Assembly: GCA_021234535.1 (NCBI GenBank)
Contig: CM037842.1
Location: forward strand, 8,425,361 to 8,489,360
Direction of reading: 5' to 3'
DNA from: Stichopus chloronotus
Lineage: Eukaryota > Echinodermata > Holothuroidea > Aspidochirotida > Stichopodidae
Length of the DNA stretch: 64,000 nt
The position numbers and the translations under genes were made by a program. Positions 23,401 to 36,335 of the stretch are shown here, in pieces. The notes beneath the pieces were generated by a model that had not been told where the DNA came from, searched no databases, and saw only the letters and a list, made by a program, of their open reading frames with translations. Position 1 is the stretch's first letter, and each line of letters begins with the position of its first letter.

Positions 23401-25457
23401 AGAGGAATCCAGTCTCATATTGACTCAACATCATATAGGAGTGCCCAGAATACTTCAGGGGCCGATGGTCTGTAGTGTACAGTGTTCACTATGTTCTGTT
23501 TCTGTTTAAATGTCACATATACGCTTCATTACTTCAGTTACAGAATAAGCCTACCATGTTACTGTAGCAATAGAGAGGTTTGTTTTGCCCGTAATGTACC
23601 TGTTTTCAGTCTGAGCGGACTAGCAGCGTGAAAAAAAAAAGTTTTAAAAAAATCCACTGCCAGTAATACTAAAAAACAAGACGTATAACAATAAAATGCT
23701 AATTTACCACAAATTTTCATCACAGAGCTTCTGAATAAAATCTGCATTTTGTCAGATATCTGTAACTGGTTGTCTAGTATTTGGTTGTCAACCTTAAAAG
23801 TCAAGACCTGTTTGTTCTTAACAAAGTAGATGAATGTAGGCAGCAGGTACTCCTAAAGAAAATAAATCTCTTTTGTACATGGTAAGGCTGTAGTGAGTGG
23901 TTTGTTGTCATGTAAAGGCAATGTGCAGGTATAGTTAAACTGCATGGCAGATCTCCTTCCTGCTCTGACTCCAGCATCTCTCGACGATCGTACGTGACTC
24001 TCAGAATGCAAATGTAACTTAAACTTTGCTCAAAAACCGTTTCTCGACAGCTCAGAAAGTCATGCAGTTACTGATGATCTCTCAGAGAATCATGTAACCA
24101 CATTTGTAACCGTTTGTTTCTTCCATCTTTGCTTTCATTCTGAGGACATCAGAATTGTCCTCTTCTACACGTTTAACAGCCTGGGTATCGATTGCGACGA
24201 CGTCAGCCTTTCGGCTCCTTGACTTTCGTGACAATTTGAGATTAAGCTCTTCTGTCTTACAAATTTCTACCTGGATAAATATATTGATCTCACTGTTCTC
24301 GATGCTGAGGCCTTAGGACAGGGATGTTAGAGTGTGTTTGTGATGCTGGATATGTTTTGCCTCAACTCAAATGTAAATTCCTCTCCCCGCGTAGCGGTAC
24401 AAACAATGTCGTTAATATTAATTACAGGCAACTGTTGTCTCAGGTGGGGGGTGTGTGTGTTGCGGCTGTTCGTAATTTGCACATGTAATTAATTGTTCCC
24501 GGTTGATTGGATAGTATCCTGCTCGTGATTTCAGTTCGTTCATTAGCGAGGGGTCTAATTGTTGACTGATAGAAAGACGATCACCAACCTCTCTCATCCA
24601 CACGAGTGAGCAACTTGTTAGTTTTTCCCCTCTTGATTTGTGTGTTCCCGCATTTTCAAGAATGTTTGTCACAAAGTGAAAACAGATTGATTAGGATAAG
24701 GAAACACTGACTAATGAGAGAGGTTATTATGTCTTATTTTGAAGTTACGGTCCACCACATTCACTTTGGTTTAATTTGCGACATTTGATAGCTCGTTGAA
24801 GTTTTCAGAGCCTGGCCAAAGAGGAAGGAGAAATGGATCAAACTTAATTTTCAATTTTCCAGCTCAGCAGAGAAGATTTAGCTAAAGTGCACCCTGTGCA
24901 ATGGAAAGACAGAAAATACAATATTTTAGTCCAAATTGAACTGTGGAAAACCTACACATGATGTAGTCACCCAAATTACATGTAGGGAAATTGTTTCAGA
25001 AAATGTTTGAAATAAAAAAAAACAGAAAAAAACACAGAACTCATCACATCATTGAAAGAAAAAGGAAAAATATGGAATTTAATTTTACTGCTGATTGCTC
25101 TCTTTTTTTTTTTGTATATTTGGTCCTTAAAGGTGACAATGAAAACAAGCATAACACTACATCATCCATTGAAATACTTTGTAGATAAACATCTAAAATA
25201 GGAGCTTGAGAATGCCTCTGTGGAAACACTGCTATCACATAGCAAAGCAGAAAGTCCTGAGGTAAATGAAACTTTTAGCAAATTAATAACATTGGGTTTT
25301 GTCAATTGAGAAGGGAAAAAGTTTTGACCTTAGTTATTGCCAAAAGGAATCGACAGAAATGATCTACTGAATTAGATACAAGTTTTGCTCAAACTCGCAA
25401 ACATTCACTGACTGCATTTGTGCAATGCTTTAATGTTGAGTTCCATGCGGAGTTTCT
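23401..25457. other. Non-coding with complex patches
   Basis: Sequence at 24160-24260 and 24480-24680 has more CpG and little low complexity. A minus frame of 84 codons (24418-24672) is open there but has no donor or acceptor at its edges. Regulatory or chance; no gene called. Confidence 0.4.
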
Positions 25458-25622
25458 CTTTCTTTGGGGCCCCCTTCATGGCAGACTTAAACATTCTTTG
25501 GGACCCTCTTCACTTTATGTTCTTTGGGGCCCTCTTCATAGTGGATGTATGTCTTTATGTGACCCTCCTGCTACAGTGAAATTTATGTTCTGTGGCAACC
25601 TCTTCATAGTGAACTTATACAT
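25458..25622. repeat. Degenerate ~32-bp tandem repeat, about five copies
   Basis: TCTTTGGGGCCCCCTTCATG-type words recur at about 25461, 25495, 25521, 25552 and 25589 (variants TTTGGGACCCTCTTCA, TTTGGGGCCCTCTTCATAGTG, TGTGGCAACCTCTTCATAGTG). Spacing runs 26-37 bp. This gives a repetitive but meaningless plus-strand peptide. Confidence 0.6.
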
Positions 25623-28600
25623 GTAGTTTGTGCATGGGTCAACGGTACGTCTTCCATGCAAATTGATGATGTACTCCCTTTGCATGCCATGTAGCATTAT
25701 TTCCTCTATATTTCAACCCTTTTTTCCCTCCCTCGTCCTCATTCCCTCCCTCCCTACCTCCAAGTCCTTCATATAACCTTCTCTTCGTATACTGCAGCAG
25801 TTGGTCACACCTCGCACTATATATCACCTACAACTGCCGGTAATATTTCACACCCTGTCACAGGATATTCTATTGTTAGTTGATCAAATTGTGTCCAGTG
25901 TAAGATGAAAGTAATATTAAACTAGACAGCCAAGCTAGCAAGTTGTCAATATATTGATCCTCCTAGTTCTTAATTTCTCCCTCCCCATTCTCTCCTACCT
26001 TGAGTATGTTGTCTTTTTTTGGTGTGATTTGCTAATTCTGCCTTTTATTTGGCTGTTACTTCAGGTGCTGTGCAATTCTAGACCTGTCTGCCAATCTTCC
26101 CCAAACCTCAGCTCAATTGTTGGGCCCCCTTAACAGCTTACCAGTGTAAACATGAACTGCAAACATGTCCCCCGGCTTTGGCAGAATTCAACCAGATTTT
26201 AACATCAAAATCATTATGGGTCATTGACACCTGTTCCTGTGAAAAATTGTTCATTTGAAAAGTAGGGTCCTCAGATGACCTCATGTACCATAAAATTATT
26301 CCTTTCCTAGCTTTTCGAGTAGTAATTGTTTTATAAAGCAAGAAAGGATATGTTACAATTTCCCTGTGACTTTCACAAAGAACATTATAGTCAATTCTTG
26401 CTGTACAAATTAGTCTGTGTCCCTGCGTCCCCTTTCCCTGCCGTCCCTGATAGACCTGCCCCCCATTTTTTTTTTTTTCCACGATTCTGTGGAGCAGTTC
26501 TTATGCCTGTGAGAGGCAAATCTGTGACAAGTCTGCTCGCCATGGTCAGAGGACATTGACACTGGCCAGTTTTATCACTGAACTGTCCACTGTGTGGTCA
26601 GCGCCAATTACCGATCCACTCTAACTCTTTCAGGGTAGCATTTCAGGGTAGCATCGAACAGGGCTTGACCATCCACTGATTTGACAAATTTAATAAGATG
26701 CACTTCCTTGTACCTGGAAGCAAAACTATTTTGCAAGTAATCCATCTTATTTAAATCTACTTCCTTCGAAGGGTTGTGTCATTATCATCACCTATTCTCT
26801 GATGCACATGTGATTGTCATCGTCAACCAACCCCGCAAATGAACATCCTCGTCCCCAGTCGACCACCTATTCACACTACCTCTGCAACCCGAATCGGCCG
26901 GGTCGTCTAAGCCTTGTGCGAGTGAAACATTCCCTCTTGATCTGTTAATTAATAAGGATCACACAACGATGTCCCTTGACACCAAAATTCTGGCCTTGTC
27001 ATTGGAGGAAAAATATCCTTAAATTCCAAAACTAATTGGTCGCGAGCATCGGGGAGCTATCGCACACCATGCGTGACTGCTGGTCATGGTGGGGGGATTT
27101 TAAGAGAGGACAGTCGAAGAAAGAAAAGTTAAGATTTTTGGAGGTGAAAAATGGGAATTATTAAGATCATCGTCATGAGTCAGATAATATGATTTTTCTT
27201 TTTACTCCATTAGCCTGACGAAGAAGAAGGAGTCACTGACTCCCTTCAAAATGGACGGAAGATTTACAATAAATGCTGGCTTTGAACAGAAAAAGTTAGG
27301 AAAGAAGATGATCCTTTAATCTTGCATAACGTCTCTACCTGAGGGGCAGATTTTGTGGCAGTTTGGTTGCACCTCAAGATGCATTTATCAAGGACTTTCC
27401 TTTTTAGCAGACAAGTAAGGTCATGTTTCAAAATGTGGTCCCTCTTGAAAAGTGAGGAGTGGTCTCCGTTGATTTACATAACAAAAGCATTATTTTCAAA
27501 CATTTCTCTTTAGTTTTGTCTTTTTTTTCCTTCAGTGGTTTGTTATGTAGTGATGTTAAAGAGCAGTTCAGTCATTTTTTGTAAATCTGTAAAAAAATGT
27601 AAATTTCATAAATGAATTTGTAAATCTGTACGATCCATCAGTTAGAAGACACATTTCGACGACGATCGAGCAAGCCTGCATGTGACTAAAGGGTGGAGGT
27701 ATGCTTTTTTTTTAATGCAGTATACAGGAATAGGTACAGCAAAATGGAAATTTTATTATTATATGTAATTAAGATGTAGTATTGATAGCCTTATTTTGCA
27801 TATTTTGCATGATGTACCCTTCTCCCAGGGTTGCAAATGATAACTAGGCTTCTCAAACTGAAGGTGTTGTTGTCTATAGATAGGACATGTTCACTACTTA
27901 CACACAGTTTCTGAAGTATATGGGCAGCTTTCCGAGTACAGCATTAACACCAGATCTTAGTCTCTCTGTAAGTTTGTAGTTTGAACAACACCAAAAAGAA
28001 AAAGAAATTAATGGAAAAATAAAAATGAAATGGCAGCATTCTGTATGGTATCTATTTATAACAACGGGTGAATGATAAATAGTATCTGGTTGACTGTCAG
28101 TGGGTTCCTTGATAGTGATTGTGAATGTCTTCCTCACACTTATATGTGCACGATCACAATGAGGGGCACCAGTGGTAGTAACACAGTACATATGGGGGTT
28201 AGGTTCAAGCAGTGATGCTTCAACAAAGATTGTATGATACCACAGTGGTATATTGCATGGTTTGTATCCTATGCAAAATTACCATACAAGGTAGCTAAAA
28301 AACTTGAATAAGCCAAATGACTGACATTTTATGCCAGTGTCACCATGCATGCATCAACTGATTCTACACAACCAGCTATGTACTTACAAATACAGATTTT
28401 AGGAATGGCGCCCTCGGTAGAACCTACACTCACTGAGATTCTGTCTGCAGCATTTACATTGATTTGAAATGTTTGTGTTTGTTAAATGTTGGGAATATTG
28501 ATTGGGGTTGTTATGGATAATGACTTTGTTTTGTCAATGCAATTAAATCTTCATCTTGAATATTTTGCGATAGCTCATAAATTTCTAGCGTTAATTAGGA

Positions 28601-29138
28601 TTCAAACTTTGATTACGTTTGAAGGTACACCTCATTCTGGCTCAAGAAATGAGTGAATCTTTGGCTCAGAGAAATAAAACTATTATCACCACCATATTTG
28701 TGATGTGATGTTCCCAAAATTATTTGCATATTCCCTGGAAATTTAAGAAACTGCATCAAATCACAGGGAACCATTGCTTTGTTTTCAAAACTCAGGGCAG
28801 AAAGGGAGTCTGGCCTTCAGAACATTCCCACAGGGAATGAATTTGTCTCATTATGTAAATAAAAAAGATGGGGGGATGACAGATTTTGGTTTTTGCTCCT
28901 AACTTGAAACACGCAAACTCTGTGAAACCTAAATTACAACTATTTTTGCAAGAAATAAGAACAGTAATATCATGTTGACATAGAAGGCTATCTGTAATCA
29001 ACCAATAGAAATAATTTCCCTGAAATGGCTGGCTGAAAAGACTTGTTTTGACAATAACTCAAGAACACTTTTTAAAAATGGTCTAATTATAACAACCGGC
29101 AGATTTCTGGTGCAAAATGTTAAAAAATGTCTAAGTGA
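25623..29138. other. Non-coding; regulatory-looking island at about 26,600-27,080
   Basis: 26600-27080 is complex, with CpG and words such as GATCTGTTAATTAATAAGG, CCAAAACTAATTGGTCGCG and a T-box-like TTCACACT. The rest is AT-rich with short ORFs. A weak minus-strand exon-like segment (28396-28452, donor GTAAGTACA) has a poor acceptor and is not called. No gene or RNA seen. Confidence 0.4.
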
Positions 29139-29151
29139 GGGGGGGGGGGGG
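29139..29151 (+). repeat. G13 homopolymer within a purine-rich tract
   Basis: Thirteen G in a row followed by about 140 bp of almost pure purine on the plus strand (to about 29300). Could form G-quadruplex or triplex DNA. Homopolymer length is also the least reliable part of any assembly. Confidence 0.8.
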
Positions 29152-29827
29152 AGAGATGGTAATACTGATAAGAAAATGTGCAGGGAGGAGAGGGAGGAGA
29201 GAATAGAATCTGACAGAGGAGTAAGCAAGGGAGATGAATTGGGAGGTTGGGAAAGGGGACTGAAACAGGTTAGAGGTGAGGGGAGTAGTGAGGAAGGATA
29301 ACAGGAGGTTGTTTCATGGAAGCTGGGGTGGTGCTTCATTTTATCTTCATATTTTGCTTTAAGTTATACCTGGGACATAGCTCGATAGTGTCTGCCAATA
29401 ATTAACAGAAACTTGTTGTTCACTTCTACCATCCATGCACCTCCATGTATCTCTATATGCACCTCCATCCTCCATATACACCAAAATAAAAAAAAAAAAT
29501 AAAATAAACCAAAGATAAAGAAGAGGAAAAGGGAAAACAAATGTAGTTATCTCCACATGTTTGTGATAAGCAGACTCACAGAGACTTCTCAGTAGGGAGG
29601 AGATTCCGGAGTGGGAGGTAAGGGAGGGTGCCTTTTTGTTCTCCTAGCTATAGGGAAGGCCAGGTTAATGGGAGATAAGCTTTTCTTGGTAAAATACAGG
29701 TGATTTGGATAACATGGTAAGGAAATTTGTATTATATTAGAGAATATTCTAAGGTATACTCTAATGTACTTGGTCCATATGTTGAGATCATTAATAATAA
29801 TAACAATAAAAATAAAAAAAAACAATG

Positions 29828-30420
29828 TGATATATTCAGATTGTCATGGGTAAAGCAATGTGTATGAAATACTGAGATTCTCAATGGTAAACCAATTGGT
29901 GAGGTATGTTTAAGTTCTCATGGGTGAACCAATATGTAGGGTATGTAGAACTTCTCATGGGTAAAGCAATGGGTAAGATATGTTGAGATTCTCATGGGTA
30001 AAGCCATGGGTGAGATATGTTGAGATTCTCATGGGTAAAGCGATGGGTGAGATATGTTGAGATTCTCATGGGTATAAAAGTGATGGGTGAGACATGATAC
30101 GTTGAGATTCTCATGGGTAAACCAACATGTGCAATATGTTGAAATTCTCATGGGTAAAATGGGTAAAGCAATGGGTGAGATATGTCAAGTTTCTCATGGG
30201 TGAACCAATGTGTGTGATACATTGAAATTTTTAAAAGTAAACCAGTGTGCATAATATGGGAATTAGACTCATTTGCAAACCAATGTTTGTGATTGAAATT
30301 CGTTTCTTAAGAGCAAACCGATGTGCATAATATGGGTAAAGCAACGCGTACAGTATGCTGAGATTCCTTGCATAAACCAATGTTTTTTTTGAGACTATAG
30401 TCGGTAAACCAGTATGTTCC
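29828..30420. repeat. Degenerate ~37-bp minisatellite, about 15 copies
   Basis: The consensus is near TTGAGATTCTCATGGGTAAA followed by CCAATGGGTGAGATATG. Copies in the middle (about 29950-30200) are the most alike, and copies decay toward both ends. One unit at about 30152 has an internal GGGTAAAAT duplication. No coding role. Confidence 0.85.
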
Positions 30421-33224
30421 CTTCGTTTGTTTGAACCTACATGGAGATCAGAACACACACACATGTATGCAAAAGCAAACCTGCATTGAAACTTGTTGGC
30501 TTATGTGTAGATCTGTGTTCTATGAAGAGAGCATGGATGCCATTGGCTTCCGATCAACTTTGAACTGTCAGGTGTCCCTCTCTCTGTGGTTTGCCCCAGT
30601 TAATTTGGTACCATATTGGAAGCTGGTAACTTGAAATCATAATGTTGGGGTATGTAAACAAAATTGTAGAAGTTATTTTGAAATAATTTGGGTTGCATCT
30701 CGAGGCATCATTATCTTTTGCATCCTCATCTGAGAGAGACGGAATTTCGCAAAAATCATTTTTGATCCTTAATCTGAAAGGAATTGCATTTCCTCAGGAA
30801 GTAAGGTACACTACTGGCAAAAATTGATATCAAAAGAAGGATTCGGTTGCACTCGACAAAAATGTCAAGAATCAATTGAAAAGCTCGTCAAAAAAATTTG
30901 ATCCACTCGTCAGGATTTCATCATTTTAAGCCCGAAGCTTGGCCTAATTTTGTCGGGTATGTCCGACGGTGAAATGATACGAAATGGTTTAGATGTACCC
31001 TCTCATCGCTTCCAAGCTGCTGATCTTGGAAATACATCTTGAGTAAGGAACTTTGTTGGTGGAAATGCGATCCTGAATTTGTTTTTTTTTTTTGTTTTTT
31101 TTTCTTATCCGCTCCCTTTTTATTCTGTTTTTGCAGCCCTTACTGTGTGATTCAAATAGAAGTGAGATATTTGTTGGAAAAGAGTCTGAAAATGCCACAG
31201 AGATGAGTGGACTGAAAATTGGGATGATTGAGATTCCAAAATCAGATTAGGATGAAATTAAAAGATTCAGGTGGGAATATGCAGGAGAAACCCGGGGAAC
31301 AGGTTCTCCCGATGAGTGACCTGTAAGAGGAAAGGGGGGTTTGGTTGTTGGGCACAAATGAAAGATTTTGAAGAAAGACTACCCAGAGACCAAGGGGGAA
31401 AAAAAAAATATATGTGATAACTTTTAATCAGGTATGTGAAATTTTAATAAGGTATATGAATTTCCTTCTCACCTTTCTCGGTCCATGGATTTATAAAAAA
31501 GGGCGATATTTACCTGACTGCAGTGTAATTGTGTACACAATGAAACAGTCTCTCAAAGACAACAAAAAAGAAATTTAAAGTTTTAAACCATGTTTATTGA
31601 AGAATCGCCGTAACCTACAACTTGAGTACCTCTTTTTTTCCCCCTTAAGGAGAATGTCTGAGAATTGAGCAGTTTTCTAGGCTTTCAGATTTGAATAGGT
31701 ATCCCTGGGATATGTCAACAAATGCCATCCCTTTTATTTTGTAATTTTATTTTTGTTTTTATATATCATTTTTTGTGAAGCAAACTGTTGTCCAAGTTCA
31801 AAGATCATCGTTCGTTACCTCCACACACACACACTGTTACAGGTCTGTGGGTGTCTGCTGCACACCATGCCCTCGGAGAAAGGCACAGCGTTAGCTGGTG
31901 ATATTCCGTCACCGAAGTTTTTTTTTCTACTGAGCTTGGGTTTTATATTCAACAGGTGGATTGACTAGGTTTTCAATGTTTTTGACCTCTGGAAGGTAAA
32001 CTGACAAATTTTATCTGGAGAGGTAAAAGATAAAAAGCACCAAAAATAAAAGTCATGGAATCAGAATGCAAGAAAAAATAGAAATATAAGGTAGAAAGCA
32101 GTCAAAGGAGGGTAGGAAACAACAAAGAGTCCTCATTGATTCTTTTGGCCCATTTTAAGTCATGCCATTAATTTGCGTCCCAGTTTTCCTTGTCATGGTT
32201 TTTTTTACCTAGTTTGGCACCCCTGGTGTTTGTGGAGTTTCTGACAAGTATTAATGGTCCACTTGAATGTAGACTGATAATTTGGAAAGAGGAGGGGGAT
32301 TCTATCATTTACGAGATCAAAGTTGATAAATTCTGTCAATATCCTCATATCGTGGAGAGATGTCAACTTCTTGAATTTTTTTGCCTTAAATGTTATAAAA
32401 TGCCCTTTGTCTGGTCGATCTGTCAGAGTATATAAGAAAACTAACAATTAACTAAAAAAGTAGGCTAACAGAAATCAGTTGCATTCTGTTTTGATTGGTT
32501 GGTTTATCCACCAGCTATACAAGCAAACTCAGCACTTAAAAAGTTTGCCCTGGCAGGATTATTAATTTGCGGGCAATCTTTGATCTTTCACTTTTTCCAT
32601 CATAAAAAACAAACAAATGGAGCATGTTTAAAATCTGAGTTAGAGCCGAGTTTGTGTTGGAATAATTATTGACTGAAATTAGTGCGGTTAAGTTGGTGGA
32701 TAGGAGCATGCATGGTTGGGTACAAATGAAGAGTAATGTCACTGGAAGGATGGTTTGAAGGAGGGGGGGGGGGTTGTTTGGTATGCAATCAACAGTTGAG
32801 AGAGAGAGAGAGAGGGAGACAGGTGGGAATACAGAAGAAGATGAAACTTCAGCAGTATCCTGAGGGAAAATAGAACAAAGGGAAGATACAAATCGGCAAC
32901 TGATTGAGGACAGTAAAAAGTTGAAAGATTAAAAATGAGGAGGAAGCAGCTAGGGGAAGCAGAATACAAAGGGAGGAACATCCTCCTCTCCATCTTGTCA
33001 TACTCTGCATCCTATTATCCTTTCCATCCTATTATCCCCACCAACAAGAACATCTCATATTATAACTGCAGGGGAGCCAGCCATTTGTCTTTCCCGAGCT
33101 TCTGAGTGCAACATTACTTTTTTTTTCAATTTTTGCAATTTGATTTTTATTCTGGTGGTGTGTGGAGAGAAAGGAATTATGGTTGCAGGCCTTATTCTAA
33201 ATGCTTAAATAAAATGTGGTGATC
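30421..33224. other. Non-coding, no gene seen
   Basis: AT-rich sequence with A and T homopolymers (for example 31080-31110, 31400), an 11-nt G run at 32763-32773 followed by a (GA)n tract at about 32799-32818, and short unremarkable ORFs. Confidence 0.5.
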
Positions 33225-33930
33225 ATCCCTATAGTCTGACTCATATATCCAGCCTATCTTCCAGCCTGTCTCATATCTAGACTGTCTTGCATCCATCCAG
33301 TCTAATTCAAATCTAGTGGGACTCAAAACCTACCCTGTTTCATATCCAGTCTGACTGAAATCTAGTCTGACTCATATCCAGCCTGTCTCATATCTAGTAA
33401 TACAAATCTAATCTGACTCATATCGAGGTTGTTTCAAATCCAGTCTGACTGAAATCTAGTCTGATTCATATCCAGCCTGTCTTAAATCCAATCTGATTCA
33501 AATCTAGTCTGAATCATACCCAGTCTCGACTCAAATTTAGTTTACTCTTATTCAGTCTTCCAGCCTGTCATTCAGATCAGCCTGTTTCATGTCTAGCCTG
33601 ACTCATACCCAACCTGTCTCATATCCAGTTTTACTCATGTCAAGTCTGACTCATATCAAGTCAAATTCATATATCAAGTCTGATTCATATCCATCGTTCC
33701 ATCTTATCGCAAGATGGTTTCAAATTCAGTCTGATTTATATTCTAGTCTAACTCATATATGTCCAGCTCCTGTTTTCCAGCCTGTGTCTTATCCAGCCTG
33801 TCTCACATGATCCAGTCTGTCTCACATCCAGTCTGAATCAAATCCAGTCTGAATCATCATATCCAGCCTGTCTAAAATCCATTGTGACTCATATCCATTC
33901 TGTCTCATATATCCAGCCTGACATTTTATT
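33225..33930. repeat. Degenerate ~16-bp minisatellite, about 40 copies
   Basis: The phrases TCATATCCAGTCTGAC, TCAAATCTAGTCTGAC and TCATATCCAGCCTGTC recur with small indels through about 700 bp. Core CCAG(T/C)CTG with CATAT or AAAT between is constant. Two sub-families (GTCTGAC and GCCTGTC) are interspersed. Non-coding. Confidence 0.85.
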
Positions 33931-35224
33931 GCATTGTCTGGCCTCACAGAAGTTTGAATACTTGCTCAGAATTATAAAACGTGTCCTCCTTTAAGGTAAA
34001 CAGCATTGGAGTACTACAAACAGTGTTAGAATCAATCAAAACATAGGAAGGGATCTACACATGATTCCATATATGGAATTACCATTAACGTCATGCCATA
34101 CTTGTAATATCTACTTATTAGTTTCAGTAAATGTTTCCCTTGGCCTCAACATTACCTCATAATCTCAGTGTGTCATTGCTTATGAACTTACGTATTTGCC
34201 ATATTTGTTCAAAAATTTGTAGTCACTCAAAATCATTTCCAGTTCACCTGCAGTCAAAACAAATTACCCTTCAACCACTGACTGCTTGTCCTATTTTGAA
34301 CCCACTTCAAACAATTTAAAAGAGAAAAATAGGACAATTTGTCTCAAAATCCTTAAAGTAAGTAAAATCCTCCTTCCTTGTCCTCCTCGTTGCTTTTCAA
34401 CAAAGGAAGCCTTAGTTTCCTGTTAAGAGAAACCACAAGTATTTTACAAAGAGTTAACTATAAATCCACTAGCATCAAGCCTGTTATTTTCATTACAAAG
34501 AACTCCCAAAGCCAGATAAATATTTTAGAATTTTATTTCCTATTTCTTTTTTTTTTGGTTACTGTAGCCTCTGGTTATAGGCTACTTCAGGGACAATTTT
34601 ACAGGGTCTGATAAATTTAACAATAAAAGAAAGAAGTGTGAAGTGGTTTATTTAGGAATGAGGACAGATATTCCTATGAATAGGGTTAAAACCATTTTAA
34701 TGTTGTTACCTTGCTCTAACATACAGCTAACAAGTGATCATCTAAATAGAAAATTGTCAGACTTTGCAAATTTGTACAAGAAATTAAAAAAAAGAAAATT
34801 AAAAGGAGGATCATCAGGGAGTTGTAAAGTACATTTGACATAACTTTTTGCTCTTTCTCCAAGTCAAGTCTATTTAACAGATTTGTGGTAAAAAGGACCT
34901 GCCAATGACAAAGTTTGTGAGAGAGTGCCCCAGTAGAGAGAGAGAGAGAAAAAAAAAACATTAATATTTGAATTTTACTTATGGCAAGATAATTTTCATG
35001 AGTATGTGTTTTATGCCTCTCCTTGTCTTTGCAGGAGGAATGTTGTCGGTTGAATGCCATCAATGTCTACGTGCAGAGTCCAGTCTTTTAAATTTTGAAG
35101 TTGCATAAAATTAGAAACGAGTTTTCTCTCTTCCTTGGTGAACACCGTAACTCAGTTTCATGTTCCGTTTGGAAGGTCTGAAATTTGAAACAGATTTCTA
35201 TATTGCAGTGGTGCATTGCAATTC
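33931..35224. other. Non-coding, no gene seen
   Basis: AT-rich sequence. ORFs on both strands around 34131-35063 are short and of low-complexity composition. A (GA)n-poly-A tract lies at about 34935-34960. Confidence 0.5.
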
Positions 35225-35350
35225 ACAGCTAGTACTCCCTCACCTCATAAAACCTATGCATTTCCGTATTGACTATGGTCTAGCATCTGGCAATTTTGTG
35301 TGTGTGTGTGTATCTGGCCACCGCCCTTCCGTAATTGCCAGAATTTCGGA
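35225..35350 (+). repeat. Dispersed repeat, copy 1, with internal (GT)n and terminal inverted repeat
   Basis: Matches 44872-44990 in the same orientation at roughly 80% by eye: TACTCCCTCAC, CTATGCATT, GGTCTAG.ATCTGG, (GT)n, TATCTGGCCACCG.CCTTCC, GTAAT. In this copy CTGGCAATT (about 35287) and AATTGCCAG (about 35333) form a 9-bp inverted repeat around a ~37-nt loop containing the GT tract. Consistent with a small non-autonomous element fragment; no coding capacity. Confidence 0.6.
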
Positions 35351-35946
35351 AATCTGATGATGAAAAATGATGTAATAGAAACCTAATTGAACATCGTGTG
35401 GTAGTCTTTTTAATGTCTTTGTAATCTAGCCTACCATGTAAGTAACAAATTGCGAGCTGTGACCTTTTACATCCCTAAAATTGGAACTTAATCCGCAATA
35501 TACCCAATGTAACCATTTTTTTTTTTTTTAACTTGGGATCAAAGTTTATTGGTGAAATGTGCCCTTCATTTTCAAAGAACTTGTAACAAAGACAATGTGA
35601 AGTGATTTGCCAGTGTTACATGACATTTTGTATTCTAAATGGAAAACTGGTAATCTGCATTGACCAGACTAGTCTGGGGTTGAAAAAGCTTCATCCCGAG
35701 TTATTTATAAGATAGTTTCTGTTTTGAAGTGGTTCATGGGGAAAGTAATAATTCTCTTTCATTTGGGAATGCCATAAATTGTCACTGGGGTATTTTCACA
35801 GCGGTAGGAGCAAGGAGAGGGTGAATGACTGTAACGCACATATTCCATATTATTAATATATTTGTGCCACACACTAACTTTTCCTACTGAGATTAGCATG
35901 GCCCCAGCTTTAAGGATGGAGATCTGACAGATACATGGGGGAAGAG
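35351..35946. other. Non-coding, no gene seen
   Basis: AT-rich, T-run at about 35517-35529, no exon-like frame or RNA gene. Confidence 0.5.
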
Positions 35947-36335
35947 TTGGGTGATTTGAATTGAGACAGTCGATTGTTGAACTGATTGTGAACAGTTTTG
36001 GACATAGTGTGGACTAGGAGCTGGTATTGCATACTTCTTCTGTGAATTGGGTGATTTGAACTGGGACAGTCGATTGTTGAACTGATTGTGAACAGTTTTG
36101 GACATAGTGTGGACTAGGAGCTGGTATTGCATGCTTCTTCTGTGAATTGGGTGATTTGAACTGGGACAGTCGATTGTTGAACTGATTGTGAACTCTTGGA
36201 CATAGTGTGGACTAGGAGCTGGTATTGCATGCTTCTTCTGTGAATTGGGTGATTTGAACTGGGACAGTCGATTGTTGAACCGATTTGAACTCTTGGACAT
36301 AGTGTGGACTAGGAGCTGCTATTGCATGCTTCTAT
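35947..36335. repeat. 100-bp tandem repeat, four copies
   Basis: Units start at 35947, 36047, 36147 and 36245 (TTGGGTGATTTGAA each time). Copies one and two are exactly 100 bp. Copy three is 98 bp through loss of part of ACAGTTTTGG, and copy four is shorter still. Divergence is a few substitutions per copy. On the minus strand all three frames of the unit are open, so an ORF (36300-35893, 135 codons) passes through several copies, changing frame because 100 is not a multiple of three. I regard that ORF as spurious. Confidence 0.92.

Noticed and set aside
24418..24672. 84-codon minus-strand ORF
   Set aside because: No splice donor or acceptor at its edges; composition not distinctive.
28396..28452. 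57-nt minus-strand segment with GTAAGTACA donor and compatible phase 1-1
   Set aside because: The acceptor region lacks a pyrimidine tract; with about 16 GTAAGT words expected per strand, such segments are expected by chance.
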